A stretch of 64,000 bases of DNA from Pachyrhynchus sulphureomaculatus (Eukaryota; Arthropoda; Insecta; Coleoptera; Curculionidae), in assembly GCA_019049505.1 (NCBI GenBank), contig CM032454.1, positions 28,405,130-28,469,129 on the forward strand, read 5' to 3'. Shown piece after piece: positions 34,880 through 47,170 of the stretch. Within the stretch, counting starts at the first letter, position 1. Each line of letters begins with the position of its first letter. A model generated the notes under the pieces. The model made no database searches. It saw only the letters and a program-made list of their open reading frames with translations, and was not told the origin of the DNA. The translations under genes and the position numbers were made by a program.

Positions 34880-36600
34880 TTCATAGTTAGGATTCATAAT
34901 TATCTTTATCATTATCATTACCACTGTCATCATACTACAGCAGCCTGTCTCGTGCACTGTCTTAATACGAGGCTCGTTTGAAAAGTCCGTGCAAAGTCCG
35001 AGAGATGGCACTACCGGCGCGTATCGAGGTCATGTTTAGTTAGTAGCATCTCTTGAATGAACGCACACCAAGTTTCAGCCATATTGGTCTATTTCTTTGT
35101 GTTTGGCATTCGTGTGAATCAAGGAAGTCGAGTGATTTTCAAGAAATGGACGAAAAAGAATTTTCGTGTGTGATTAAACATTACTTTATGAAAGGCAAAA
35201 CGCCTCAGGAGACTAAAGAGAAGCTTGATAAACATTATGGTGACTCTGCACCTTCGATTAGAACAGTTTATAAGTGGTTTGAAAATTTTCGGTCTGGCCA
35301 TATGGGCACAAGTGACGCTGAACGTTCTGGACGGCCTGTGTAGGTTACGACTCCAGAAATCGTTGATCAAATCCATGATATGGTGATGGATGACAAAAGA
35401 GATAAGGTGCGTGTGGCATCTCGACTGAACGGGTACATAATATTTTGCATAAACATTTGGACATGAGAAAGCTATCCGCAAGATGGGTGCCGCGATTGCT
35501 CACGCTTGACCAAAAACGGAATCGTGTGAAGTGTTGCAAGGATGGTTTGCAGCTGTTCCAGAAGAATCCGGAGGACTTTAAGCGTCGTTTCGTCACTGTG
35601 GATGAAACATGGATACATTACTATACTCCTGAGACCAAACAACAATCTAAACAATGGGTTACCAAGGTGGAATCTGCACCAAAAAAGGCGAAGACCGTTC
35701 CTTCGGCCGGAAAGGTTATGGCGACTGTCTTTTGGGATTCGCAAGGGATAATCCTCATCTGGAAAAGGGTAAAACTATTACAGGTGAATATTATTCATCG
35801 TTATTGGACCGTTTGAAAACCGAGCTGCAAGAAAAAACGCCCGCGATTGGCCCACAAGAAAGTCCTTTTCCATCACGACAACGCACCAGCACACACCTCA
35901 ACAGTTGTGGTCGCAAAATTAATGGAAATAGGATTCCAACTCGTTTCACATCCCCCCTATTCTCCAGACTTGGCTCTCTCGGACTACTATTTGTTACCCA
36001 ATTTGAAGAAATGGCTGGCGGGACAAAGATTTTATTCAAACGAGGAGGTGATTGCAGACACAATGGATATTTTGCAGACTTGGACAAATCCTATTATTCG
36101 GAAGGGATCAACAAACTAGAACATCGGTGGACGAAGTGTATAAGCCTAAAAGGAGACTATGTCGAAAAATAAAAAAGGTTTACCCCAAACACATAAGTAG
36201 TTTTTATTTTTGCACGGACTTTTCAAACCAGCCTCGTAATTACCAGTTTTTTTCAGTCCTGCGCGTTTTTAATACAATTTGTAGAGGACATCCTCTGCAT
36301 ATAAAAGAACCCTGTCTGGGTGACAATTTTATAATATTTTCGGTCCATTTTTCGTTAGGCGTCCTAGTCATATGTCCAACCAAATTCCTTACCTAAAATG
36401 GTAAAATATTCTCTCTATTGCATTTATTACTCTTGTTCTCTGTCAGATTTTTAGTATTAATCCTCTGAATGTGATTTCCAGCATGTACCTTTCATGGCTC
36501 GTTATGCAACTCGTACTTTGTTTGCTGACCTCTGAACCAATTCTAAGGTCTCTAAACCATAAATTAGGACCGGTTAATCAAAGATTACATTTTGTAATAA
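34880..36600 (-). pseudogene. RTE-type LINE fragment (extreme C-terminus), split by mariner B
   Basis: On minus, 36400-36239 encodes GHMTRTPNEKWTENIIKLSP followed by a degenerate GRP-type block and ending KNW. This is the GH(V/M)xR...W region at the end of RTE-like reverse-transcriptase proteins. The tail resumes past the mariner, at 34966-34880, with AATGATAATGATAAAG, an RTE-like simple-repeat 3' end. Confidence 0.65.
34968..36236 (+). mobile_element. mariner copy B (plus), 1269 bp, inactive
   Basis: Ends CGAGGCTCGTTTGAAAAGTC (left) and the complement of CGAGGCTGGTTTGAAAAGTC (right), with TA at 34966-34967 and 36237-36238. The transposase starts at 35145 (MDEKEF), has a TAG at 35341-35343 (GRPV-stop) and frameshifts near 35400, 35755 and 35850. 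It keeps VDETWIHYYTPETK, LFHHDNAPAHTS and HPPYSPDLALSDYYLL. In the third block the Asp is present although the flanking Pro is Leu. Its sister copy is at 12757-13876. Confidence 0.93.
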
Positions 36601-37074
36601 TAAAATTAGTTCATTCGTCCAAGAAAAGACGTTAAATATTATAATTACTATCAATATCATTCATGATCACTCATTTCTATGACTATCGAAATTTCGTGCC
36701 ATTCCATTAATATAGCGTATATTTTTCCTTTGTCGTGTCTAATATACACGTATAGGACAATGCGCTTTATGTGGACAATGCCTTACGCTGTATTTTACAC
36801 GAGCGACACACATAATTAGAGCGGCAATGAACAGTAAACAGTACATTTATATGAAGGTATTCTACGTAGAAGCGATAAGCAGCTAGCACAGCGCACATAA
36901 TTTACGTTTCTACAGCGACATATTCACACAACTCACGTCATCTACTAGTTAGTGGTGGAAAAAGTGATAACTTCTTACAATAAAATGGAATGTAACTATA
37001 CAGAGTCACTAATTAGTTCATTAAAAAATTTAGTACAGTAAAAAAAGCTTTTGAAATTGCACAGTCTAGCTACA
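36601..37074. other. Spacer, nothing recognised
   Basis: No supported coding sequence or repeat. Confidence 0.45.
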
Positions 37075-39340
37075 GCAATACTATGATTTTATCCTTTCTG
37101 TGGTAATACCAGGAGTATCGTCCTGAGTTTTGGACCTCGAAAAACTTGTGCTCTTTTGTTTATAAAGAATTTAAGTTCTCAAACCGCGTTTTTTAAAATG
37201 TGAATAAATCCGGTGATATAACTCCGTCGAGACAAAAAAACCAAACTCTTCGTAATGAAATTCCTAACAAATCCCCGTTGATTTTAAGTCGCCCAAGTGC
37301 ATACATAACCTACAAAATTGAAAGAACATTTGTACAGGTCGACTAAGTGAACCGATCGGCTTGAAACTTTCAGAAAATATACCTTTTGTTATAGCAAAAA
37401 TACCCTGAAATTTTGGTACAAGAATATTGAACCCAGTGGGCACAATTGAATTTGTTATTTGAATTGCCCGCCATTTTCTTTATGCCATTTGGTTCAAAAT
37501 GGATCTTTTTTTTAAAAAAAATTTAGGTCTCGACTCCAGGTTTCCGATGTCATTAAAAAAAATTGTTTTTGGAGTCATTTTGACCGTTTTTTTTTAAATT
37601 TATTTATTACTCAAATAACACAAATGCGTTTTTTCGGTCATTTTCACGTTAACGAAAATATTTTTTTTTTAAATAAAGGTCTCGCGATTCTCTACCAAAT
37701 GTGATAAAAAATTCTCAATTTTTTTTTCAAAATGACCGAAAAAACGCATTTGAAGTTGAACTAATAAACAAATGTAAAACAAAACCGGTTAAAATGAGAT
37801 GCAAAAACAGTTTTTTTCATGGCATCGGAAAGCTGGCGAGACCTAAATTTTGAAAAAAAAAAAAGATCCATTTTGGCCAAATGACATAAAATGGTGGGCA
37901 ATTCAAACTTTAATTCAATTCTGCCCACTGGGTTCAATATTTTTGTACCAAAATTTCAGAGTATTTTTGTTATAACATATTTTCTGAAAGTTTCAAGTTC
38001 ACTTTTTTTTTTATGGGTCTAGCACACGTGCTGCAGGGAAGTCCCTAAAGCACTACAACGGCATGTGTGCGGAAAAAGCGATTCACGTTGTTCTTGAATC
38101 GCTGTAAATTGTACTCGGTGGGAAACACAGCGCTGGGCAAATTATTCCAAAGGGATGATGTTCTCCATATAAACGACTGCTTGAAAGGCGTTGTACGCGG
38201 AGTAACAACCTGAACCTCATACGGATGTGAAGCACCAGCGCGACGTGTATTTCTAACATGCACTGCTTTGGGAGGAATTAGGTGGGCTACATCCTTCGAA
38301 CATTTTCCATGAAAATACTTGTAGAACAGAGTCAAGTCGCCAACCGTGCTTCGATGTTTCAGCGAATCAAGGCCGCCGGTCAGTTCCGGGTCTCCAATCA
38401 GACGAATAGCTTTTCTCTGAACAGAATCCAATAAAAGCAGTATTCCATAGTCGGTCGAATTTGAGCTTTGTAAAGAATTAACAGTTGTTGTGGCGTGTAA
38501 AGCTTTCTGGTTCGAAATAATATTCCCAACTTTTGAGAAGCTGTCCTTGCTATGCCTGCAACATGTTCATGCCAGGACATATTTGCTCCCAAACTAACGC
38601 CCAACAAATTGAGTGGCGATGCTAGGGGAATGGAGTGCCCCGACACAACTATGTCGGGTTCAGCAACGTTAACTTTTTTAGAAAAAACTGCCGCCTGGGT
38701 TTTTGTAGCGTTAAATTCCACTTAGTTACTGTTACCCCAAGATAGAACTTCTTCCAGGTCTTTGTTAAATTGAACGACCTCCTGCTGTCCGCGGTTATTC
38801 GCCTCAGCAGCCGATGTTCGAGCGTTCAAAGTGAATGAAGAGACAAGCGTACTGTCGTCTGCAAAGCTGTAGATTGGATTCCCTGTCTTTTCCAGCAGAT
38901 CGTTAATGTAAATGGGATAGAGAGTAGGAGACAGATGATGCCTTGAGGCACACCGGCGTTGATTGTGAAGGTGTCAGAAAGAAATCCGTCGACTCGTAAA
39001 GAAGGCTCTCTGAGGAAACATGAAAGCCATAAAGTTCACTTAGTCGACCTGTACAATAAATTTAAAAAAAAAAAAACAGTTTTTGTGTTTTTTCAATTTT
39101 GTAGGTTATATACGCACTTGAGCGACTTAAAATCAACGATAATTTGTTGAAAATACTATTACGAAGAGTTTGTTTTTTCTCTCGATTCGACTTTGGAGTT
39201 ATTCACATTTTAAGTTCAAAAAACGCCTTTCGAAAACTTAAGCAAAACAGCACAAGTTTTCGAAGTCCAAAACTCAGGACAATAACTCCTGGTGATACCT
39301 CAGAGAGGATAAAACCATAATATTGCTGTATCTAAATTAT
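37075..39340. mobile_element. Large fold-back element (about 1.2 kb of arms), split by a LINE
   Basis: The left arm from 37075 and the right arm ending about 39340 are inverted copies. Examples: AGGATAAAACCATAATATT at the right edge against its complement at the left; AAATGCGTTTTTTCGGTCATTTT near 37625 against its complement near 37730. The centre is about 37680. Both arms carry long A or T runs. No reading frame belongs to it. The LINE at 38005-39031 sits in the right arm with a 10-bp duplication. Confidence 0.8.
38005..39031 (-). pseudogene. LINE copy B (same family as copy A), 5'-truncated, minus strand
   Basis: Flanked by AAGTTCACTT at 37995-38004 and 39032-39041, which proves a discrete retrotransposed insertion. 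On minus, pieces give FADDSTLVSSFTLN-like, NATKTQAAVFSKKVNVAEPD, GHSIPLASPLNLLGVSLGA and SLWNNLPSAVFPTEYNLQRF, then the common 3' end before a T run at the target site. There are stops near 38720 and 38430. Only the last third of the element is present. Confidence 0.88.
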
Positions 39341-39341
39341 G

Positions 39342-40245
39342 CCTATCTCATCATTATTTTGACCTTTTTTTTACTGCACTAATTGTAGAATTGTTAATGT
39401 AAGCGATAAAGACTATGATAATCGCTTACTACTACGACAAAGTTGAGATAAATAAGTCCGTTTCTAACTTACTAGTTATAATTTCACTCACTTAATTTTT
39501 TTTATATTATGGAGCTACAGTTTGCACACATGTACCTCCGATCCTCCCTCCCACTAGCTTAATCTTGATCAATTAATTTAGAAACAACCAAAAAAATATA
39601 TTATTTCATTCATTTATGCATGTTAAAACTATTAATGTCTCGTAAATACAAAAATAATATTCATAATTTATTATTATAATACTTCTGTATTGTTCGTATA
39701 CCTTTTTTTTGAAGAATATTCTTGTTAACTACAAAAAAAATATAAAGTTTTTAAGGTTTCTTAATTAACTATGCTGCCAAGACTCAAAAAGAGTTGTTAT
39801 CTGTCAAGATGATTTTATTTATTTTCTGATGTCAGAAAGTTCTTACTTTGTCTCTATATACGTGCGCTTTAAGCTCTATTTGGAGAAATAAAATCGGTAG
39901 AGTTCCAAAAATTTGTATGTGGGAGTTTGTCCGTATATTCTCTTTAAAGAAATAGTAATATTTTGTAGCCTCCCGCCAGTTCCTTATATGTTACAACAAC
40001 TGCTATTAATAATTTTATATCACACTTTGGAAATTTTCTTAAAACTTTGCCACCTGAAAAAACTTGAATGAAAACGTTCCTTGGGATTTTAAAAATAAAT
40101 TCTTTAATAATAATAGAACATTTTACCAGGAATATTCAAGTCTGTAAGTCTGTCACGTTGCTGGCGTCGTCGCTCGCTTCGTCAAAGTTGGTCGCAAACG
40201 TAGAATACCACCCTAATAGTAGCACAGAAAATATAACTGTGAAGG
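39342..40245. other. AT-rich spacer
   Basis: Nothing recognised beyond simple AT-rich sequence. Confidence 0.45.
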
Positions 40246-41731
40246 TTACAAATACGTAGAACAAATCCTCGCCGCGAAATCAAGCCGGCTGGCTATTGCC
40301 GGATCGTTAAAATGGGCCTCGTTGAATTTCTCAGAGATGCCGTGCAAATGTTTCCTTATTTTTGTTATATTGAATACAATTTCTACTTGCGCGACAACTC
40401 TAACAAACTCAACACGACGCACAGTAGGGCAAAACACCCGAAAAATGGATAAAACCTCCTAAAGTACTTCAGTAATATCAGCTACTTATTTGTGGTGCCA
40501 ATTCCAATATAATTTTTCGTGCTGAATCGAACAGAACAATTTTCAAGTCGATAGGTACAACTGACTGCATGCTATGCCAATTTATTCAACATTATTACTC
40601 ATAAAACGTGGTTTTTCTGCTTAATCCAACTATTTTAGTGTCACTAGGATGAACTAATATGAAGATATAGTAAGAATACTATTTCAAAACCAGATATTTA
40701 ATTTAGGTTCGAACCAGAGATCGCTGCCTGCACATGATTTTAATATGTAAATGTTCTTTAGCGATAGTGAACTCTAAAATGCTTATAACATTTTTCAGTG
40801 GTTTTTATTCTTCAAAAAACTCGTCAAAATTAAGCAATCATGCAGCGAACATGATATATGGTATGTTTTATCGATTTTTTACTTACATGAACATTGAAGC
40901 ACGATGATAGTTTTTGTCTTCCTTTAGTTTTGAAGACTAGGTTCACTCGCCTTCAAAGGACCTCTGTTTGCTTAGATAGTAGGTAGTATGAGATTCGATT
41001 TTACGCAAAGAACGCCACCGAATATCACCGAATGCTATTTCAGTTCATAGTCCAGTAAACAGGATACGAAAAGTGGTCATTTTAGGAAAAAAATATAGAA
41101 CCTCTATCTGTCATTAGTGATCTTATGTAATGTGTCTATTTCTACCTTTGGTAGTATTATTAGTCCCTCTCTACAGGGTTCTTCACCTTCCTGTCAGATT
41201 TTCCATGGTTCATTTTTAGTTTCAAAAACCTCTATACAACGGATTCTGTATTTGGGTCTGTATGATGGTGGTCCCCATTAGTAAATTCATTATTATTCGG
41301 TATTCATGGAAGTAAAAATCGGTAATCTATAATATATATAAAATGCAATGTCTCTCTGTCTGTCTCTCTGTTAGTGCGCTTATCACTCGAAAACCACTTA
41401 TCTGAGTTACGTGCTTGTTTTTATGTTCTCTGGCCAGGTTATAGGATATATTTTATCAGGTTAGGTAATATAAGGAATAAGCAGTGACGATAATAGTGAA
41501 GTGGGAAAAAAGTTTGCCGCTAGCGCATGATTTTGCAATGCACTGCCTAAACCATTAAATATGGAACAATATCATGCAGCAAAGAATATAATGTATATAA
41601 AATGCAACGTCTCTCTGTCTGTCTGTCTGTTCTTTAGTGCGCTTATCACTTGAGAACCACTAATCCGATTTACATGTTTTTTTTTTAATTCATACATTTG
41701 TTCTCTGGCCAGGTTATCTCTAATCTTCCTA

Positions 41732-41801
<70 letters not shown>

Positions 41802-42720
41802 AAGTCTCTCTGTCTGCCTGTCTATTTGTCCGTTAGCGTCCTTATCACTCGAGAACCACTTATCCGATTTACGTGTTTTTTTTAGTTCATACATTTGTTC
41901 TCTGGCCAGGTTATCTGTAATCTTCTATAATATATATAAAATGCAACGTCTCTCTGTCTGTCTGTTCTTTAGTGCGCTTATCACTCTACCCGATTTACGC
42001 ATTTTTTTTTTAATTCGTACATACGTTTTCTGGCCAGGTTATATAATAGTAATCATAATAATCTATACAATATATGTAAAACGCAACTTCTCTCTGTCTG
42101 TCTGTCTGTCCGTTCGTGTGCTTATCATTCGAGGACGACTTATCCGATTTAAGTTTTTTTTTTTTTTAAATCTTAACTTAATATTTATCAAAAAAAAACT
42201 ATAGTATATATACAAAACGCAACGTCTCTCTGTCTGTTTATCTGTCTATCCATTAGTGCGCTTAGCACTCAAGAACCACTTATCCGATTTTCGTGTTTTT
42301 TTTATAAAATACTTATCTTCTCTCGCCAGGTTATAGGATATATTTTATTAGGTTAGGTAACATAAGGAATAAGCAGTGACGATAATAGTGAATCAAGTCC
42401 ACGCGAGCGGAGCAGCGGGCACGGCAATGTACTCATGTTCGCTGCGTGATTGCTTAATTTTGACGACTTCCTTGAAGAATAGAAACAACTGAAAAACGTT
42501 ATAAATAATTTTGAGTTCACTATCTCTAAGGAACATTTCCATACAAAAATCGTACGTAAGCAGTGATCTTTAAAAGTGATTTTTAAAAGTGTTTTTGAAA
42601 TTTAGGGTTTTTTTTTACTTATTTCCCACTGTTCGACTGGGCAAATTTGAACGATCCGGCGATAACCTTTGCGACAACGTTTTTTTCCACCTGTTTGTCT
42701 TTCCGTAAAATAGCTATATT
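40246..42720. repeat. Inverted arms around a satellite (possible fold-back or chimeric element)
   Basis: 40720-40860 and 42428-42570 are inverted copies (shared blocks AAAATTAAGCAATCA and GTTCACTATC). Short matches continue outwards (GCCGGATCGTT near 40296 against AACGATCCGGC near 42649). The tandem satellite described separately lies between. No protein recognised; the small open frame at 40246-40437 has no known motif. Confidence 0.55.
41335..42365 (+). repeat. Tandem satellite, units about 130-250 bp, five or six copies
   Basis: Each unit contains TATATATAAAATGCAACGTC, a (TCTG)n stretch, GCGCTTATCACTCGAGAACC and CTCTGGCCAGGTTAT. Units start near 41335, 41588, 41800, 41935, 42070 and 42210, with variable deletions and one long (TA)n inside (41736-41798). 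Confidence 0.85.
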
Positions 42721-42981
42721 TTCTGTGGAAGGATATAAAATGATTGACTTTATCCATGTGTACTCAATAAGTTGCACATTACTATTATATTTTATACAGA
42801 TAGAAGGTTATAGAGTCGTTATTTATTGTTAAAATATATTTTTATATAGTTCACGTTATTTGTATCTACAAAAATAAATAAAATTGATTTTGTAAGAGAA
42901 AATTTTTTATTTGAATGTAAAGTAACTTACGGCAAGTTTATGTGGTTGAAATTTGTATTTTTTTTTATTTTACTATTTTAG

Positions 42982-43247
42982 GACAAATTCATGTGGTCCC
43001 TGGAATTAAAAATCCAAAACTAATTCTGGATATGGACGAATATACGATATATAGGGTTCAGGAAGATCGTACTAGATGGAGATGTAGCTATTATTTTAAA
43101 ACTAAGTGTAAAGCGAGACTAGTTACACATGGAAAAGTAGTTGAAACATTTGAGGAACATAATCATACGCCATTTTGGTGGAAAAAAAGTTTTAACAATA
43201 GTCATCCACAAACTGTCCATATTATTAGACATCCTAATAAAAATTAG
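42982..43247 (+). CDS. FLYWCH zinc-finger variant exon 3
   Basis: The acceptor TTTACTATTTTAG ends at 42981; GA completes a split codon; 87 codons follow to TAG 43245-43247. It starts QIHVVPGIKNPKLILDMDEY and has W32-R-C34, C42 and H59-N-H61, then PQTVHIIRHPNKN. Arg/Lys-rich positions between C42 and the histidines (KARLVTHGKVV) are shared with exon 4, so 3 and 4 look like the closest pair. No AATAAA in the next 150 bases. It lies just 3' of the satellite and fold-back region yet is fully open. Confidence 0.88.
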
Positions 43248-44029
43248 GCTAAAGTATGATCAGACTGCAAGTGGTCAGTCATTTTTTTAGGAAATCCCAA
43301 TCAAATCAGAAGTCATGGGAACAGAAGCTAACTTAAGAAATATTTTTAGCTTTTTGTAAATTGCATTTATGTTCTCTTCCATGATATTCTAGAACTATTT
43401 TATCTATGTGTTTCATAAATATGATAAAAATCCTTTGATCGACTGCCTTAATTTCGTCTGATCAGTAAACTCGGTTTTGATCGTTTCGTTTATGATTATT
43501 TGGAAGAGAAAAATGTAAAAAAGTAAAATTTAGGGTGTTTCTATGTTCAAAAACAATAGGTTTGATGGGGCCGAGACTAGATTCAGGATGACTCCAGATT
43601 AGGAAGACCGGTTGGAAGGAACCATTAAGTTTGTTGAAGATTTGCTGCTGTTAGATCGACAAAGGAAGATTTCAAGGCTTACTAAAGGTGCTGAAGTATT
43701 CAAAACTACAATTTTCAAGACTGGGTATGAAGATTTAGGGATGCAAAACATTTTTGCACGCTGGATCCAGAAAATTCTTACACCAGAGCAGAAAGTGGAC
43801 TACACTCATTCTATAACACATACATTTCGCCGCTCTAGGAAACGATGAGAGTTGCTTTTCGCGAATTGTTATAGGCGACGAAACTCGCGTGTTTTATCAG
43901 GATCCTTCCACGAAGCAGAAGTAGATTCAATGAGTTTATGAGAGCTCTCCGCCTTCAAAGGCAAAAACTCAGTCGTCTTCTGGGAAGTCGATAGCGATAG
44001 TTTTTTGGTACTATGAAGGAATTTTGCTT

Positions 44030-44530
44030 ATTTCTCTCTCTCTCTATTTGCCATTTGAATTTTGGTTTTGTGGCTCTTATTTGCCATTTGAATTGTGGTT
44101 TTGTGTTGTTGGGGTTTCTTTGTCGTTGCGGGAGTTTTTGATTAATTACTTCGTTGGTTGCGCCTGGGATTGATGGTGGTGGGTCCAGGCGGCGAGTGAT
44201 TCTCTTCTCAGTGATTTTATTATAGCAACGCATGGTGTGTTCGTTAATTCCTGTGGCACAACTCATGCGTTGCTTTGATTTTCCCGCCTCGGTGGGTGTC
44301 GCCTTACTCGCTGGCACAACACTTTTGGCAAGTCCATTTTCGACTGCCCAGTCTTCATCGTTTTGGTTTAGGCTGCCATTTCCCGCGACGTCCTCGGACG
44401 TTACGTCACTCGCCCGATGCTTCTTTGATTGGTCTACTGTTGTTTGGGATATTTTTAGTGTTTTGTGGTGTCAGAAGCTCAAAGTGTCCCGACATTGGGT
44501 TGCCTGTTAGTAGAAGGTAAATAGTATCGG
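44030..44530 (-). pseudogene. Inverted segment beside LINE copy C, with part of a protein-coding region
   Basis: On minus an open frame (about 44400-43955) reads PTEAGKSKQRMSCATGINEH, then TMRCYNKIT. The block of basic residues plus INEHxMRCYxxIT is reminiscent of N-terminal regions encoded by some insect LINEs, but I cannot place it firmly. It lies directly next to the 5'-truncated LINE C in opposite orientation, as expected from a twin-primed 5' inversion, or it is a separate insertion. It begins with a CT microsatellite at 44032-44045. Confidence 0.4.
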
Positions 44531-45515
44531 TGTGTTTTCTCTCTTCCTCATTTACATTAACGATCTGCTGGAAAAGACCGTGAATCTAATCTACAGCTTT
44601 GCAAATCACAGTACGCTTATCTCTTCATTTATTTTGAACGCTCGGACATCGGCTACTCAGGCGAATATTTGCAGACAGCAGGAGGTCGTTCAACTTAACA
44701 AAAACCTGGAAGAAATTCTATCTTGGGGTGACAGTAACCAAGTGGAATTTAACGCTACAAAAATCCAGGCGGCAGTTTTTTCTAAAAAAGTTAACGTTGC
44801 TGAACCCAACACAGTTATGTCGGGGCACTCCATTCCCCTAGCATCGCCACTCAATTTGTTGGGCGTTAATTTGGGAGCAAATATGCCCTGGCATGAACAT
44901 GTTGCAAGCATAGCAAGGAGAACTTCTCAACAGTTGGGAATAGTATTTCGAACCAGAAAGCTTTACACTCCACAACAACTGTTAATTCTTTACAAAGCTC
45001 AAATTCGACCAACTATGGAATACTGCTCCCATGTTTGGGTCTCCGCTCCCAAACATACACTGCATTTGTTGAATCCTGTTCAGAGAAGGGCTGTTCGTCT
45101 GATTGGAGACCCGGAACTGACCGGCGGCCTTGATTTGCTGGAATATCGAAGAACGATTGGCGACTTTCGTCTGTTCTACAAGTATTTTCATGGAAAGTGC
45201 TCGAAGGATGTAGCCCGCTTAATTCCTCCCAGAGCGGTGCATGTTAGAAATACACGTCGCGCTAATACTTCACATCCGTATGAGGTTCAGCTTGTTACTC
45301 CGCGTACAACGCTTTTCAAGCAGTCTTTTATATGGAAAACATCACCCCTTTGGAATAATTTGCCCAAGGCTGTGTACAATTTACACCGAGTACAATTTAC
45401 AGCAATTCAAAAACAACTTGAATCGCTTTTTTTTTCGCTTTTTTTTTTCGCACACGTGCCACTCCTGGAGCGCTTTAGGGACTTCCCTGCTGCACGTGTG
45501 CTAGACCCATGAAAA
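44530..45515 (+). pseudogene. LINE copy C (same family as copy A), 5'-truncated
   Basis: A nearly open frame of about 325 codons starts at LFLIYINDLLEKTVNLIYSF; the catalytic FADD box reads FANH, so it is inactive. It continues through SWGDSNQVEFNATKIQAAVF, PHLIP-type blocks and SPLWNNLPKAVYNLHRVQ, and ends at GTGCTAGACCCAT plus an A run. This is the best-preserved copy of the family's 3' third in the window. It is inserted in the mariner relic. Confidence 0.88.
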
Positions 45516-45790
45516 AAAGGATTAAGTATATGGAAAAAGGGTCCACAATTTATGGAGAGGTTTATGGCAGAACAATCCAAAACCTGAAGCAGAAAAACGT
45601 CCAAATTCATGGAGAACCCAAATTTTGCTTTGGCAAAACTGCTTGGTCTAATGCACAATTTAAGCCATTACTGAAAGCTGTTAATTCACCGAATTACGAC
45701 ATGCGTCATGTAGCCCTAATTTAGCGCCCTGGGATTTATTTTTGTTCAAATATCAGTTGAAGGCTACTGTACCGTTTTATTAAATTAATG

Positions 45791-46273
45791 TAGTATAGAA
45801 CATAGCGGAATAAACAAACACATAGTAAACACGACGTCGAATTTTTTCATCCTTTAGAGAATTTTTTAAGTAAAAAAGTTTTAGTCAGTCAGATTCAGTC
45901 TAAATCAATATATTTACTCCGGTTAAGACACGAATCGATATTTAGTTCCAGGATATTTGACAGTAGAAAAAACAAGTGTCCCGCACTCTCGAAATCGAAA
46001 GGGACAGTTCCTGTTGTAAACTATATCCATACTATTTTTGAATAGTTAATCACAAGTTTATTACCATTACACCAACTGGGCAGCTCTTAAAATACGGTAG
46101 TTGTAATCCAAATTATATAGTAGAAATGTTCATTTTTAAGCTAACTGAGTTAGCTTCGAGCGGCAGTAGCGGGAGCGATCACAGAATCCAGTAGCAGCAG
46201 CAGCGGGAGCACTTGAAAATGAAACGTGCAAATTCATTGTTAGACGAACGGATTGAAACTCGGAATTTTAATG

Positions 46274-46352
<79 letters not shown>

Positions 46353-46974
46353 GATACTTTAAAGAGGATAAAAATAGAGAGGAAATGACTGCGATGATCG
46401 TCGGGGTTGAAATATTATAAAATGGAAAAAGTTTGAGGAAAGTAAATAAACAAGCATAAGATGGAAACGTGGACACCTAGACAGATATCGTTTTTCGGGA
46501 GATGTAACTTATGGTTCTTTGTTATTATACGTTGTAGTACAACAACCATATTTGGCAACAAAAACTGATCATAAGACGGCAGCCGAAGACCGATAGTACC
46601 GTCTAGGTATCCTCTAACAGATCGTTTTAGACCTTATTGTTCGACTTTCCCTGCTATCTTGTATACATTAAAGATTTATGGGGGATTAGTTTCAAGTGTG
46701 CAGTGTGCAGTTTTTCTGGCGCAAGATAAAGTTATTGGGATACTAAAGTCCGAATATGGTTTGTGTAAAAGATATATACAACCATGTTATAATGATAATT
46801 TACAATGATATAAGATTACACAAAAAATATATATATTTAGGTAGATATCAATCGAGGTTACTTCTGAAGCAGTTTTTAGTGTTCCGGACGGAACACTTCG
46901 GTATCTGTCTGTCCGCCTGTCTATCACACCCGATTTTCTCCGAAACTATTTGACATATAAAGTTGAAATTTGGT
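45791..46974. other. Spacer with a (TA)n tract
   Basis: (TA)n at 46274-46346. At about 46905-46974 a dispersed motif (CTGTCTGTCCGCCTGTC ... GTTGAAATTTGGT) that seems to belong to an interspersed repeat. No gene. Confidence 0.5.
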
Positions 46975-47046
46975 AAGTTGGGAATGTGAAATCTTTGGCA
47001 CAATGATACTACTCAGTATATATCACCACTACACCAAACACTTTAT

Positions 47047-47105
47047 TTTTGCACTCGACGCGCGTTTCGCTAACCATGTTAGCTTCATCAGGAGCGATTG
47101 ACTAA
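47047..47105 (-). ncRNA. Hammerhead ribozyme (minus), palindrome left arm
   Basis: CTGATGA (minus) at 47091-47085, then stem II and GAAA as in the plus-strand copy. Predicted cleavage after GTC, at about 47057. Confidence 0.75.
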
Positions 47106-47114
47106 GTTTTAGTC

Positions 47115-47170
47115 AATCATCGCTCCTGATGAAGCTAACATGGTTAGCGAAACGCGCGTCGAGTGCAAAA
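47115..47170 (+). ncRNA. Hammerhead ribozyme (plus), palindrome right arm
   Basis: CTGATGA 47126-47132; stem II GCTAAC/GTTAGC; GAAA 47149-47152; short stem III ACG/CGT; predicted cleavage after GTC 47158-47160. Stem I pairs CGCTC (47121-47125) with GAGTG (47161-47165), one G-T wobble. Confidence 0.8.

Larger units (their letters stand above)
43560..45790 (+). pseudogene. mariner relic, split by LINE copy C
   Basis: Left part, 43600-44030: RQRKISRLTKGAEVFKTT, ARWIQKILTPEQK, GDETRVFYQDPSTKQK (first Asp), FWYYEGILLI. Right part, after the insertion, 45515-45780: MEKGSTIYGEVYGR and a much decayed second and third block (the DNAPxH and SPDLAPxD boxes are not intact). The N-terminus is barely legible. 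The split point sits between FWYYEGILLI and YMEKGSTI. Confidence 0.7.

Noticed and set aside
40246..40437. Open frame on minus (63 codons) as a host gene
   Set aside because: No known motif and it overlaps an inverted-repeat arm that recurs near 42650.
46140..46215. GC-rich AGCAGCAGCAGCGGGAG block as a coding repeat
   Set aside because: Too short, no open frame with homology; simple repeat.
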